From Adiantum capillus-veneris (lineage: Eukaryota; Streptophyta; Polypodiopsida; Polypodiales; Pteridaceae): 64,000 nt of DNA. A program made the position numbers and the translations under genes. Location of the stretch: assembly GCA_014529385.2 (NCBI GenBank), contig CM043963.1, forward strand, positions 67,004,895-67,068,894. The letters are read 5' to 3'. Below the pieces are notes generated by a model. It did not search any database and was not told where the DNA came from. It saw nothing but the letters and a program-made list of their open reading frames with translations. Below are positions 35,012 to 48,070 of the stretch, piece by piece (the first letter of the stretch is position 1; each line of letters starts with the position of its first letter).

Positions 35012-35184
35012 TATAAGGCCTAGGGTAACTGAACCTGGGATCCTCCTCCCTACCGCCCCTTATATAGGCTAGCTCCTAGCACTTGCCCTAAGCGGATCCC
35101 CAGTCCGCACTGTTCCAGCCGGCCTTGGCCTAGGTCCCTGACCCCCTAGGTTGGGCCTTGCCCCGTAGGACCCTTGTCCTGATA
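35012..35184 (-). repeat. 3' LTR of non-autonomous element
   Basis: Plus strand TATAAGGCCTAGGG...GTCCTGATA. It contains a TATA box on the minus strand (TATATAAGGGG, about 35058-35068). Only a handful of substitutions separate it from 40393-40566; its inner end reads GATA where the partner has GACA. Confidence 0.9.
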
Positions 35185-38100
35185 TTACTCCCCCCTTAAG
35201 GAAGAGTTTTCGTCCTCGAAAACACAAGTAGTAATATCTTCTTAATAATATTGATGTTTGCTTTACTGATGTCCCATAAGTGAGCCAGTTGTCTGTATGA
35301 ACGATAATTGGTGCAATGAGGAGGTTCAATGAAACCAAGAGCAACATCTTGATTTTCAACATTGTTGTCCGTTTGCAACCACTTGGGTCTAAAATGGTAA
35401 CTCCATTTATGACTCACTTGAGTGCTGTAAAGGAGTAACCACAACTAAGAGTTGTCCAAAGGCATAACCAGTTTTCAAATCTTCTGAAGGTACTGGAATA
35501 ATGCAAGGGAACTTTGGCGTAACTATCCATGCAGTTGTGAGCCATATTTCCTACTCTCCTGAATATCTTGAAAAGTCCGTAGATAGGGAATGTCCTCGTG
35601 TTAGAATTCTAAATAGTTTGGAACACAAAGAACTACATGATCATCCCTAATGAAGGCTACTTGCCAACATACCTTGTCAACACACCTGGTAAGTCCTTGA
35701 CGTATGAAAGTATTGATACAATCTCCAACCCCACTTCAACAGGTGTTCAAAGTCGAAAACCGTACTTAAGCAAATTTTAGAATAAGGAGAAAATCATCTA
35801 TTCAGAATGCGTTGTGCTAACGTATGCTCTTAGCAGATCCTTTAGCACAAGATTGCTTTGTAATCTGCCTATCCCCTTGGATAACTGACAGTACTGAGGT
35901 GTGTTTTCCTCACGGTTTACAGACAGTCGTCCCAGATGAGTTGTAAATGGGGAATCACAGTAGTGTATAACATTGGTGAGGAATCAACAATGTCCAAAAT
36001 AACCATCGTGGTTAACTTGGAAAAATCCACAAATGCCCAAACTGAGCCATGACCTCTATTGGTGATTAGTAGACCCAAAAGTAATCTCATAGAGATAGTG
36101 CACATAGAGTGCAAAATGCTTCATAAGCAACAACCTGAGGAATATGCATGCCGTTCCAAATCAGCCTTTGCTAAACACTAGGGCCCATAACACCTAGTGT
36201 GCATGCATTTAGAAAAAACTAACCCGAACCTGTATATCCATAATGATCTTTGCCAATACTTATGGAAATTGTGATGTGCCTAGCACGCATTAAAAGGAAT
36301 GTAAATAGTTCTGAAAAGAAACTAAATACTTTTAGTTGCAATCTTGTGCAAGCCTTGCTAAAACGTCTGAATCACAATAGAAGGTGAAACATTGATCACT
36401 TCTAGGTACAGACAATGAAACTTTTTTATTAACAACTTATAGCCTTGCTATATGTATAAACAACCATCTGTAATGTTGTTTAACACTACTTGTACCTTAA
36501 CAAGTCATTCTAAGTATCCGACAATTTTTGGCCACGAAATTTCTCCTGATACGTCATGCTAAAAATGGTATAGAAAACAGATGTGACCAGAACCTAGGGA
36601 CTTTGTCGTGACATATAATTGAAATAATGGCGCCAGTGTCAGTCCAGAGACTCATATTCTCCACATGTGGAATATGTCTCATGTAAGGATGTGTAAAAAA
36701 GAACATCCTTCAAGTACAAGATGTACTTGTGTGTGGAGGTAACTGCAAACACTCTACGACGGGAGTGAGAGGGACCCTCATTAGCCTTGCTCCACACTGG
36801 CTAAACCGAACTCCTTGAGTTACAAGACCATGTTGTATCCCATGTGACAACATGTGCCAAAATGAACCCTACAAGTAGGTTCGTAACAGCATAAGGCAGA
36901 AAGATAGATTGGACACTTGGCCCAAAATAATTTGTGCCAACATGCCCTTGGCATGGCTCTGTAACATTCAAGCGTACTTAGACGTCTTGAAAAAACCAAG
37001 CAAAGCATACTAAAAGTGGAATAATACCAAATCAATAGACGCGTACCTAGAGATTTGAACGTAATGTGCACTTACCTGTATTCAAATGGAGAGGAGCACG
37101 TCCCCTACCTGAAGAAAACAAACAGCATTGCACTGGAAACCATGGGTGTTGCCTTTGCAATCCAAGCCCTTGAATTGGAATCTACGTAGTCAAACCCCTT
37201 GGTAAGACTCTTTGTAAAAATTGCTCAACTAGCAGATAACGGTAAACCAACATAGTCAACCGTGTACAGAATGATTGGAATCAACTTGAAAAGTGTGTCC
37301 GTCCGCTACCGTGTGTGGTAGATTACGAAATTATTTCCTTTGAGAGATCAATTGTGATCCTTAATGCAGACCAAACTGTGATCCTTAATGCCTATGGGGT
37401 GATGTAACAATCACCCGCCGGGTCTTACCCCAAAACAGTGGTACCGTGACCACAAAGCATCATAACCACCTAAGGCTATAGAATGCTATAGACAAGATGT
37501 CGTGACCTTGATCTCTCGACTAGGACTACATACAAGAGAGTGGTAAGTTGTATAGATTGTTTACACATAAAAACAATCTTAATGAAGAGTCGTACTCGCC
37601 TTGATCTATCGTGTAGAAAAAGGACACTATCTCTGAGGCATTGAGAAGAGAAACACCTCACAAGAAAACAGGAATGACTCATAGGCATGAGACTCGTATC
37701 CAAGTGACGTACCACAGTGTAACTCATCGTCAAAACTATGGTAAAAGAACCACCAAGACAAAGTGTCATCCATCTGCTGAAACTGATCCTCATGCCTTGC
37801 ATGTAGGGACAAAACACCTCAAGTGTATACTACACTTACAACTTGGTAGACATTCTTTAAATCCCAACACTGTAGAGTGAAACAACTAGATGTTCACAAG
37901 AGAAGTTCATGGCTCCTAGCCTAGCTTGAAGTCGGACAAGCCTTGCTTACCAAATCCTAGTTGTGTCTTGCACAAGTCAAGAAATAACAACAACTCAAGC
38001 ATCTCTATTGTTGCATCGTACAACTCCCCACATGCCTTAGATGTGGTGTATACATAACATACATATTTTTCTTGATGAGAGGTTATCTCGAAGACAAGAG

Positions 38101-40379
38101 AGTTGAACACAACTCTTTTTTCCCACACAAGGGAGCCAACATCTTCATGCATCAAAAAGATGTACCCTTACTCGACATACAAGGTCATGCCCAATTCATA
38201 GAGTATGCCTTGTCATGCGAGTAGGAGGGTGATACCAATTCATGCAAGCAAGAAAATCCCAAGCAACATGTTACATACGATGGTCTACTAGTACTCCAGT
38301 AGAGCATACACCTTGTGTGACCACTCTACCCACCTTGTGACAAAGAGTATGCTTTAATTCATAGTTTATGGCTCGTAGATACAAACGGAACATACTTTAC
38401 ATGCCAGAAACTACTTGTAGTCTTCATAAGACCTCGCAACTGGGAGTGTGCATATGTGCACAAAGACATGGCATCCATGGCAGTAAGTTCAAAGTACTCT
38501 GGATAGATAAAAGAACATAAGCTGCTCACAAACCTCGTAAAATGTGCAATCAGCTCATACACCTCTTGTGTATGACTCCGATTTGATAACTGAGAAGCAT
38601 ACCACGACATGAAAGTCGTTGCTTCCTTACCATCATATACATACAGAATAAAGATGGATAGGTGCAAGTAGGATAGTCTCAAGCACTAGGTGACTTTACC
38701 ATGAGCAACAACCATCATTGCACCGTAAGTCACTACAAGCGCTTCAAAATAACATGCCATGCATTCTTGAATCTCCTTGAGAGAGCTTGTCATATCGACT
38801 CAAGCAACATAAAAATATGTTTGTAATCCTTGTAGGATAATGTAATCCATAGACGTGATGCGGTAATACAGTTGTAGACATAGACTCATAGCCTAGTGAC
38901 ATGTAGACAAGCTATTGTTACATGTTTTACACGTTGCCCAACGTGCTCACCATCTAGGTCGCATCATCATAAAATAGTGGCATGTACTCCAAGATCACAT
39001 AACATGTCGTACATGTCAGCAATTATACCATGAAAGGTTATGTCGTACAGACTATTGTTTATATATCTTAAAAAACATGATTTACTGAAACAAGAAGGCA
39101 TACCTTGGCATTAGGTCATGCATAGCATACCTCACCAATATGCTTCAAGCCTTAACCACCATGTAGTTAACAATTAGGACTATGACAGATGCTTTGCATG
39201 TCCAGGTATTCAAGCCGTTATCATGAGTAGTCATATATGGAGCCGTGTTCCCTAGTAAGCTACAACACCTAGAAGGGATTATGCATCCAATGCATGGAGC
39301 CATGCTTCTGAAAGCCTTGCTTCCCCCTCCTCTAGATAGCACCAATGAATCCCATGGAATGTCTCTTGCCGACAGTGAATTGAGGTACCATTTCTGAATG
39401 CCGGCTTCGTAGAATTGAGTTATTGATCGGCCTTGCTTGAGTTACAGGCAAAGGCCATGCCTGAGCTGCATGTACTAGTAGACAAATGGTTTCATTCATC
39501 GATGCAATCCAAGGCCCTGCTCATCTCCAGGAGATTTGTAAACACATGATTTTGGTAATGATCACAAGCCCTGCTTGTGTCGTGAGTGCCATAATTGCAA
39601 AATTATGGAAAAACAACCATGGCAATGCATAACCACGCCGCAAAATTCAAACAAATCCAAATACAACTGCATACCTAGTAATGAAGCGAATCATCTTGCC
39701 ATGTCAATCACATGGCCAGGGTGTTCAAGAAAATCGGCCTAGCCAATAGCATGGTTCGAGGCCTTTCGGTCCATGCTAGTACCTAAATATTTTCTGCGTG
39801 CTCTGCGACACCATGCATCTTACCTTTCTGTCCATGCCGATACCTTGCATGCTTTCCTTGTATCCAACCTTGACTGCTACCGAGGTGGGATACGCCGCTT
39901 AAACTGGATTTAGGGTACCCTTAGGGTGCCCATGCACTTCCCATGTAAATGCCAGCGATGGCTAAACACAGACAACGCTGTCAGAGAAGGTTCACTCATG
40001 GCGTCATGTGCGCTATCCAATTGAGCACGAGCAGGAAACGATTTTTCCTCAGCAGCCCTACATGCGCTCGACAAGCTCCCTCTCGCTCCATATGGTGCTC
40101 GTCACCACTACTCTTCTTGAGCCTGCAAGGGGCGGTTCATGCCGACAACCTTTTCCCCTGCAAGCGGTCGCTCCCATAGCTCTTGACCCCGAGGTTCCCT
40201 CCAATGGAATTCATGCTTCCCACGGGCTTATCTGCGTTGTCAAGCCCGCCTTGCTTGTTCCATGAGGCCATGCCTATGCTGTTCCAAACCCGCCCACACA
40301 CACACACACACAGAGAAAACGATCATGAAATCCTCCATGCTCGGATTCCTCCTCCTCCATAGCTCCCCCCTTCCCCTGA
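35185..40379 (-). other. Interior of non-autonomous LTR element
   Basis: The purine tract (minus strand TTAAGGGGGGAGTAAT, about 35185-35200) starts the region. The remaining 5.2 kb has balanced base composition, stops in all frames and no recognisable protein. A recurrent CCTTGC(T)/GCCTTGCT-type word is scattered through 35900-39600. An ORF starting MEEEESEHGG near the primer side is short. Confidence 0.7.
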
Positions 40380-40392
40380 GCTCTGATACCAA
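40380..40392 (-). other. Primer binding site (initiator tRNA-Met)
   Basis: Minus-strand TTGGTATCAGAGC directly abuts the 5' LTR. Confidence 0.88.
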
Positions 40393-40566
40393 TATAAGGA
40401 CTAGGGTAACTGAACCTGGGATCCTTCTCCCTACCGCCCCTTATATAGGTTAGCTCCTAGCACTTTCCCTAAGCGGATCCCTAGTCCGCACTGGTCCAGC
40501 CGGCCCTTGGCCTAGGTCCGTGACCCCCTAGGTTGGGCCTTGCCCCGTAGGACCCTTGTCCTGACA
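40393..40566 (-). repeat. 5' LTR of non-autonomous element
   Basis: Plus strand TATAAGGACTAGGG...GTCCTGACA, partner of 35012-35184. Confidence 0.9.
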
Positions 40567-42017
40567 ACAACTATGAAAGAATCATAGGCATTACAGTGGT
40601 GGAACATCATATTAAGCTGAAGGAAGGGGTAAAACCAGTTGTGCAAAAGCTACGACAACTGGGGGTCATACAAGAAAAGGAACTCTTGGCCGAGGTAAGG
40701 AAACTGCTGGAGGCGGGATTCATCTATCCTGTAGAAAACTCAAAATGGGCATCACCCATAGTAGTGATACCTAAAAAGAATGGTAAGTGGAGGGTTTGTG
40801 TTGACTACAAACCACTAAATGCAGCTACAAAGAGAGACCACTTTCCTCTCCCTTTCTTGGATGAAATTTTGAATGAAGTAGCGGGTTTTGAATGCTATAC
40901 CGTGTGTGATGGTTATTTTGGATACTTTCAAATATGCATAACCTTGGAAGATCAGCTAAAAACCACTTTTATCACGCCATGGGTTTGTTTTGCAAACAGG
41001 GTTATGCCATTTGGTCTCACAAATGCACCTACCACATTCCAAAGATATGTCACATATGTTTTTCAACCATTCTTTGGAACATCCATAAGAGTGTTCATTG
41101 ATGATTTTTGTATATATAGCTCCCGCATTTCCCACTTAGAAAAGGTAATTGAAGGTTTTGCCAGGCTGCAAAGCCTAGGCTGGCAATTAAATGTGGATAA
41201 ATGCCACATTGGGGAGAGTAAAGTCATTCTACTAGGCCATGAAATTTCAACAAAAGGTATCAACGCCGACCCAAGTAAGGTGTCCACACTCATAGCCCTA
41301 CCTTCACCAATGACCGCACGTCAGTTGGTCTCTTTTCTACAAAAAGTGAGGTACTTGAGTAGATTCATACATCTACTATCACAACTTGTTCTACCACTGC
41401 AAAAACTCACTCAAAAATCAACTTTCACTTGGGACAAGGAAAGCGAACATCACTACAACAAGGTAAAGGAGGTCTTAGCCACCCTGCCAACTATCTCACC
41501 ACCTAAGTGGGATGAAAAATTCTATGTCACCTCAAGTGTGGGTGATGACTCATTGGGGGCTGTGCTACTCCAAAAGGATACGACGACATCTTTCATAAGG
41601 CCAATCTACTTCTCTAGTCGAATGATGACAGCAGTAGAGAAATGTTTCACCCATGTGGAACACTAAGTCCTAGCCCTTAGGTTTGCAACTACAAAGTTTA
41701 GGTCATATTTGCTGCCTAAGCAATTTGTGATTCTAACCACGGATGAGATATTTCCCTATGTCGTACAACACATGGATGTGTTTGCTAGGATTCCTAAATG
41801 GCTAGTTCGGCTGCAAGAATTTGACTACACGGTACAAGTGGAAGGCACGACAAGGGCAAGCTTGGGGGGACCCATGACCTACCAAGTCTTTGAAAGGAAG
41901 GAGAAGCAATCTAAAGGGGAAGAAGTTCGATTACCTCCAGTACCATCGATAGTAGAAGGAGCACACTCTCTCTACTTTGATGGAGCCTACAAACAAGCAT
42001 CCAAAAAAGAACCGTAG
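40567..42017 (+). pseudogene. Tat-type reverse transcriptase and first RNase H
   Basis: Resumes the pol frame broken at 35011. RT blocks are in order: LEAGFIYPVENSKWASPIVV, KKNGKWRVCVDYKPLNAATK, FPLPFLDEIL, RVMPFGLTNAPTTFQR, and the catalytic VFIDDFCIYS (FIDD form of YxDD). RNase H begins after FTWDKESEHHYNKVKE. A stop at about 41666 (THVEH then TAA) and further lesions divide the frame. The C-terminal part (SYLLPKQFVILTTD, IPKWLVRLQEFDYTVQ) continues to 42017, where the second RNase H starts (LYFDGAYKQ). The polymerase residues are preserved, but it cannot be translated as one protein. Confidence 0.88.
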
Positions 42018-42346
42018 GCATAGTGGTCTTTGATGACAAAGGGGTAAAGGTATTTTTGCTTGGCCATTTGTTAGATTCACATTCTAACAATGAAGCCAAG
42101 TATGCAGCACTAACCAAGGGTCTACAATGGTGCGTCTCGCAAGGGGTACAACGCCTTAATGTATTTGGGGATGCTCTACTTCTGGTAAGGAAAGTAAATG
42201 GAGTATGGACATGCAAGAATCCTAGCTTGAGGACTCACTTAAGTGGTGTAAAAACCTTGTTGAATAAGTTTGAAGAAGTTCAGATACACCATATCCCAAG
42301 GGCTCAAAACCATGAAGCAGATGCCGTAACAAGTGAAAGGCTATAG
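41955..42346 (+). pseudogene. Second (archaeal-type) RNase H of Tat element
   Basis: SLYFDGAYKQ at about 41967-41996 provides the first acidic residue. After a stop at 42015 and a frame change it continues as MVFDDKGVKVFLLGHLLDSH, SNNEAKYAALTKGLQWCVSQ and NVFGDALLLVRKV. It ends with IPRAQNHEADAVTSE. The D..E..D pattern of RNase H is visible. An additional RNase H placed before integrase is a published feature of the Tat lineage. Confidence 0.8.
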
Positions 42347-43610
42347 GAAGTGGTGGTTGGAGCTATCAAGCTAAAGCTCCCTCTATTTCAAGGTAGTGAT
42401 GCCTTACGTGACATCATGCATTTTTTGGAAACAGGGGAATGCCCATCGGATTTAACAAAGGGACAGAAGCAATGGCTGACGCGGAAGGCCACAAGGTATC
42501 GGCTCATCAATGACGGTTTTTACTGTAAGGGTAAGGACCAAATACTCAAGAAGGTCCCTCTCTCTCATGAAATCACGAGAGTAATTGCTAGCTGTCACGA
42601 CGGGGTTTGTGGTGGTCACTTTTCCCTAGACATAACAAGTAGGAAAATCTTGCAGGCTGACTTCATATGGCCTAGCCTCAACCGTGATGTACACCACTGG
42701 TGCAAAACGTGTAAGTTGTGTCAAAAGGCCGGCACTAGGTCACTTATGCCTGAACCGCAGACACCTATTCTTTCATATGGACCATTTGAAAAGTGGAGTA
42801 TCGATGCCTTAGGACGATTACCTAGGGCCAACTCAGGAAAATTCTACATCATCATGGGGGTCGAATACATGACTAGATGGGCAGAAGCTACAGCCACTAC
42901 TAGAATCACAGCGGTAGAGGTAGCTAAGTTTATCCACGAGCACATATGCTATAGGCTTGGCACACCATTAGAGATCATCTCTGATAGAGGGCCAGGTTTC
43001 AGAGCAGACTTGGTAGGAGAATTAATGCAGAAACTAGGCATTACAAGGAGGCACTCTTCACCATATTACCCTCAATGTAATGGCCTAGTTCAAAAGGTGA
43101 ATGGAATGGTTTCTAAAATTATTACCAAGCAGGTAAACAATCATCCTGGAGACTGGGATAAGTACCTACTACCAGCTTTGTGGGCCTATAGAACCTCATT
43201 CCATACATCCTTTGGGATTCACACCGTATCATCTGGTATTTGGTAAGGAAGCAATCTTGCCCATTGAAGTGTAACTACAAAGTCTCAGAGTAATGGCAAG
43301 CCAACTTCAACGGCCCAACATGCATTTGAGATATCACATCATCGACTTGGAAAGATTACAACAGTTGGACCGAGAAGAAGGAATAAATTATTATGCGGCA
43401 CAAGCAGAGCATCGATGGCTTAGCTTTAACCAGCATCTTCAGCAAAAAGAATTGAAGAAAGAAATTCTGGTGCTCCTCTACGACAATCGCTTTGACATGC
43501 ACAAAGATAAGAAACTCCTACTCCGATGGGAAGGCCCTTTCATCATCAGGAAAAAGTATGCCAATGGAAGCTGACGGAAAACTTCATAAAAACAGGGTAA
43601 ATGGTTGGCG
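42347..43610 (+). pseudogene. Tat-type integrase with altered catalytic residue
   Basis: The frame at 42350-43246 holds the zinc-binding HHCC region (CHDGVCGGHF ... CKTCKLC). The core has the first aspartate in KWSIDALG, the second in ISDRGPGF, and the third block as YPQCNGLVQKVNG. There the catalytic glutamate is glutamine (codon CAA, 43091-43093); the second Tat copy has NGLVEAFNG. A frameshift follows at about 43225 (TSFGIHTVSSGIW). The C-terminal GPY/F-like module (LLLRWEGPFIIRKKYANGS) lies at 43293-43574. The protein would end near GKLHKNRVNGW, just where the sequence switches into the LINE segment at 43611. Confidence 0.85.
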
Positions 43611-44485
43611 GCCAAATGCATCTGGAAAAAGTTTTCTTAAACCAGTAAAAAGATTCCTATGGAAGAACAACACCAAAGACTCGACGCCTTGGCAGTGGGC
43701 TAGCTGGGAAATAGTTGCAAGATTGGTTGAGCTTGGTGGTCTAGGGATTCATAACCCGTGTCCCACACGGAGGCCCAGTCTGCTAAGTTTGTGGTCGCAC
43801 TCGCAAAGAAAGACCAACCTTGGGCTTCTATGGCGAATGCCATGATGGACAATGTCAAGCTTTACTTGCAAGGTGGACAGTGGAAAAGGCTCTAGGTACA
43901 CGACAAATTGCTTGCCCCGCTGTGGGCTAGCCTGAAGCTCTAAGGTGCGACGGGCAAGCTTGTTAGGAAATGCAAAAGAGTGGTGGAGACTTTGGGGTGG
44001 GGAGAATTGACAAGGTATTTTTCACAACTCTGCATCTCATTGGTCCTCGTGACTGGCTAAGGTGGGAAGCATCTCTTTGAACCCATTTTGGAGGGAAGCT
44101 CCTAGATAGACCAATAACAAAGGCATCTGCCGACGTCTGGACCAACTGCGGGATTATAGCAGTAATCGGTGGAAAAGCACAAAACAAATGATTCTCCAGT
44201 ACAACCTGGATGGGACTAAAAGGCTGTTGATCAACAGATCCCCGGAACAGCAGACTGGTGCTGATAGCCAATTTTCACAAAACAAGAAAAAAAAGAAAAA
44301 AATACTTTTCCTCTGCCGAAGCTTTGGCAACACCGTCGGAAGACTCGGCAATGCCCGGGTCCACCTCACGGCCCTAGCTCATCCATACCCCAGTCTGGCA
44401 GGCTGCCCTCGGTTTCACCTCACCCCACCCTCTCTCTCTCTCTCCCTCTTGTTTTACACCCCTAGCGGGCTGCCAGTTTTGTAAT

Positions 44486-44550
<65 letters not shown>

Positions 44551-44625
44551 TCGTCCACACCCCAGCTCCGGAGGGCCGCCACATTATGCCCCATTTTCCC
44601 TCGTCCACATTCCCTTCGGCCTTAT

Positions 44626-44626
<1 letters not shown>

Positions 44627-44676
<50 letters not shown>
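44627..44676. repeat. 50-base poly-C run
   Basis: An uninterrupted C homopolymer; the matching place in the left repeat (about 29583-29593) has about ten C. Confidence 0.97.
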
Positions 44677-44678
<2 letters not shown>

Positions 44679-44743
44679 CTTCCCCTCCCATTAGCTCTCA
44701 CTCTCTCTCTCGAGAAAGAGCGGCCCCGCAGGAAATAGATAAG

Positions 44744-44802
<59 letters not shown>

Positions 44803-44880
44803 ATTTCCCCTCCACCTACCCCCTATCCCCCTCCACTCACACACTCTCTTTCCCCCCACGATGGGAACCCGCCTTTAAAT

Positions 44881-44919
<39 letters not shown>

Positions 44920-44985
44920 CCTACCCCCTATCCCCCTCCACTCACACACTCTCTTTCCCCTCACGGTAGGAACCCACCTTTAAAT

Positions 44986-45033
<48 letters not shown>

Positions 45034-45794
45034 CTGAGCGGCCCGAAGGCGTAGCGCAGTAAAAATCGAAGCTCTCTCTACACACACACACACACACACA
45101 CACACCCGCAAAGCACAATACACACACACACATACACACCACACACACACAGGCTGCGCACACCCACTCTCTCATTCACCATCTCTCCGCCGCCTCTGCA
45201 TCACCAATAGGTCCGAAACGAAAAAATATATAAATATATTTATAAATATTATATACATACACCCCCCGTTCCCACACACGCTCGCGCACACACCTATACA
45301 TATACATATTCGCACACACATACATACATACACACACACGCATATACGCACGCACCACACATTAAAAAAAATATACAAAACAATGAAGGGTCCACCGACA
45401 TGAACACCATTGACAAAAAGGAGGCACCCAGATCATGCGTCGCCAACACCAAAACGAGCAAAGGCGCCGAAGGCATGCCCTGGCCAGCACCGAAAGGGGG
45501 TAACTCAAACATCTCGGCTTCTCACGACAAAAACCGACTCCAGCAGTACCAAAACCTGACACCGACCACCCGAACCATCGACAAAACCCGTGTAAATACC
45601 CTAAAACCCCCACTCTTCCTGAATAACCTAGCCATGGCTAGTGGATTGTAAAAAACTTTCCCTTAACCCCACTCTTTCTCTCTCTATCTCTACCTTCTCT
45701 CTCTCTATCTCTCTTACTAGAGAGGCATCTAGGCCTTCTACAACGACCAAAGGATATTTGTAATGACTAGTGAGTAAGGACCACCTCTGAAGCC

Positions 45795-45803
45795 TATATA
45801 AAG
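45795..45803 (+). promoter_or_regulatory. TATA box of right Tat-type LTR
   Basis: TATATAAAG, equivalent to 31165-31174 in the left copy. Confidence 0.65.
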
Positions 45804-46746
45804 AGGCCTCAGCTTAGCACAAAGGACACACAAGACACATGGGAGAGGAGACACCCAAGAGAGAATACTCAAGGGAAGGAGGGGCATACTAGCTCCTTGC
45901 ACTACATTGTACGCACCACTAAGCACTTAGTGCACCCATGCTTGAGAGCTAATGGCATCATGTTTGGTTGCAAGCTTTGGGCACTTAGCATTGGCAACAT
46001 CACCATTCTCCCCATGATTCACCACACCACGTTGAGTTACTAATCACGACCACTCTATGCACGTGAAGTAGTCGCTACTCTCCCACCAAGCAACATGAGC
46101 ACGCTTGGATTGAAGGTATCAACGCCATGCCACCTTGGCCGCTCTCAATGTTGGTGATTGAGGTTGTCGGTGGTTGCATCGTCTTGTTGTTCTCCCTCAA
46201 CTAATCCTCCCGCTAACTCCAACCTCGCCGTGCACCATATGGCGCTCGTATCTCATGTTGCATCCCAAATGCCAAGAGCCAGGTTTGTAGTCGTCAAGAC
46301 CACCACTTTTAAGTATCTTCATCGCCAATAAAGGGTGTAATGTTATCTTGATCTTTGGGGTTCATCCTCTATTCTGATTTCCCATGGTTATGGGATGTTT
46401 TGTCTCTTGTATATCACCCTAATCATGCTCCATCATGTGCAATCTCTTCCGCCAGTCATTGTGCCTTGTTTTCGAGCTTTTCACATACCTCTCTCGTGCA
46501 CATACTAATGGCTTGTGATTCTCTACATGTAAACGGTTGTTACACCACCATTTCGTGTTGACTACCTAGAGAGCATTTCACATTTGCTACCCTAGGTCAT
46601 GTATGTTTGCATCCTAGCCGCATTTATGCTAGGTGGTGCCCCTTCCTACCCATAGGATCACTCCTACCTCGAGATGATGCTTGGGGATGTTCAGGTTATG
46701 TGTGGTGTAGAGGCCACCCCATATGGCATGTCATTTCCGACCATCA

Positions 46747-47560
46747 GTGTCTACCTAGCTGTGAGTCTGAGTTGGAGTGGAAAGCATGGCGATGGCCTAA
46801 GGATATACACTTCTATAAGCCTCAAATCAAACAAGTATACCACACGCTTATGGATCCGATAAATTGGTTCTCTCCGCTGAAAAAACAGTGGGGCAAGAAG
46901 TGGCTAGAGGCAAGATCGGAGAAAGTCATCAAGAATAACTTGTGCCCACAGTGGCCCCTAAATATGAAGGTATTTCTTTGAAAGGTACTGTCGGGAGCAT
47001 TTTCGACTGGGTTAAAGGCTTTGGCTAGGAGAATTGGCCCGAATAGATGCTCTCAATCCAGAATGGCTAGTGAAGACCTCTCCCACCTTTTCAAGGAATG
47101 CCCTGCGGCCTTGCGGGTAAGATATGCAAATAGGTGCGAAGGACATGGAAGATAGGCTTTTATAAGAACGATCTGTTCTTGGGAGGGAAGGTATTGAAAA
47201 GCCAAGAGCTACCTATTGCAACACAAATTGTTAGATTTTGCTACTTCAAACATGTATGCAAGGCTAGGAACGGTCGCTTATTCGATAAAACCATGGAAAC
47301 AGCCAGTTTCACAAAGATAATGCAAGAAAGCAAGGGGGCAATCTTGGACTTTGAAAAACGCAAGAACTCTGATGAATGGAACATGCTAATTGTCACCGCT
47401 TTAACTGACTCTCATAGATAAGGACTCTCCGATATATTAATGACATCTAAGAGTTGTCATGACTGGACACGAACATGGTATGAATGTAATTTTTTGTGGC
47501 TGTCACTATAATTCACTCACCATTGTGAGTTGTGCCCCCCCCCCCTCCCCCAAAAAAAAA
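46747..47560 (+). pseudogene. LINE 3' part with zf-RVT region
   Basis: Continuation of the LINE from 28387-29215. The frame gives CLPSCESELEWKAWRWPKDI, then WPLNMKVFLWKVLSGAFSTG (with a stop at the W of FLW). Next is MASEDLSHLFKECPAA, the zf-RVT block (W..K.FLW......T...L..R, C..C..E...HLF..C) of plant LINE proteins. The end is NSDEWNMLIVTALTDSHR, stopping at 47419-47421. A C-rich stretch and a nine-A run (47552-47560) may be the 3' tail. No target duplication was recognised. Confidence 0.7.
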
Positions 47561-48070
47561 GATTTGACGTCCATCTGTCCTTATGAAAGCAATTGTTTTG
47601 GTCTATCAAGTTACTCTTCTACAAGGCAGAGAAGTAAATAGGTACCTACCACCGAAAGGGAATACTTGAAGATACGCATCCAATTTAGAGAACACATAAG
47701 TGCTATGAAAAATAAACTATTGTGGAGAATATTTTGACTTACAGAAAAGCTTCTAGAAGAAGTTTTACCAATAATCTTCACCAAACACATTGCCTTCTTT
47801 TTTCTTTTGCAAAACAGGAATTATTAAAAGAAGAAAGGAAAAAAACAAATGCCTTCTTATATTCTTGATCAAAATTATTAAAAGAAGGGAAAAAAACATA
47901 AATGTCTTCTTATATTCTTGATCAAACATGTTGCTTAGTTACAAAAACTTGACTTGTAACTTGTGTGATATTCCATTGTTAGAAGGGCAAAATGAAATTA
48001 TAGTCTTCTATAGGAAAGGTAGGAGGACATAAGAATGTCCCGTTCTCATCATGCTAGGATTGCTAAGCGT
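47561..48070. other. AT-rich spacer between LINE and receptor pseudogene
   Basis: No gene. An imperfect direct repeat of about 60 bp (ATTATTAAAAGAAG...CTTATATTCTTGATCAAA) occurs at about 47820-47875 and 47873-47928. Confidence 0.6.

Larger units (their letters stand above)
35012..40566 (-). mobile_element. Non-autonomous LTR element with short LTRs and non-coding interior
   Basis: 5555 bp with 173/174-bp LTRs and a perfect ACAAC duplication (35007-35011 and 40567-40571). A tRNA-Met-type primer site and a purine tract place it in minus orientation. The LTR ends are TG...TA (minus strand TGTCAGGACAAG...CCTTATA), not TG...CA; TG..TA ends are among the recognised rarer types in plants. The 5.2-kb interior shows no gag, protease, RT or integrase, and the longest frames are about 113 codons. 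It resembles a TRIM by its LTRs but has an unusually long interior. It interrupts the pol of the Tat-type element precisely between protease and RT. Confidence 0.88.
43611..46746 (+). repeat. Right long direct repeat (LINE segment plus 3' LTR)
   Basis: Repeat of 28523-32127 starting at the same GCCAAATGCATCTGG. About 0.7 kb of LINE sequence comes first, then the LTR, ending ...TTTCCGACCATCA. It is about 470 bp shorter, mainly in CT arrays. The flank after 46746 is LINE sequence again. Confidence 0.85.

Noticed and set aside
37476-37817. 113-codon minus frame in the non-autonomous element as a gene
   Set aside because: A chance-length frame with no recognisable motif and no support from neighbouring sequence.
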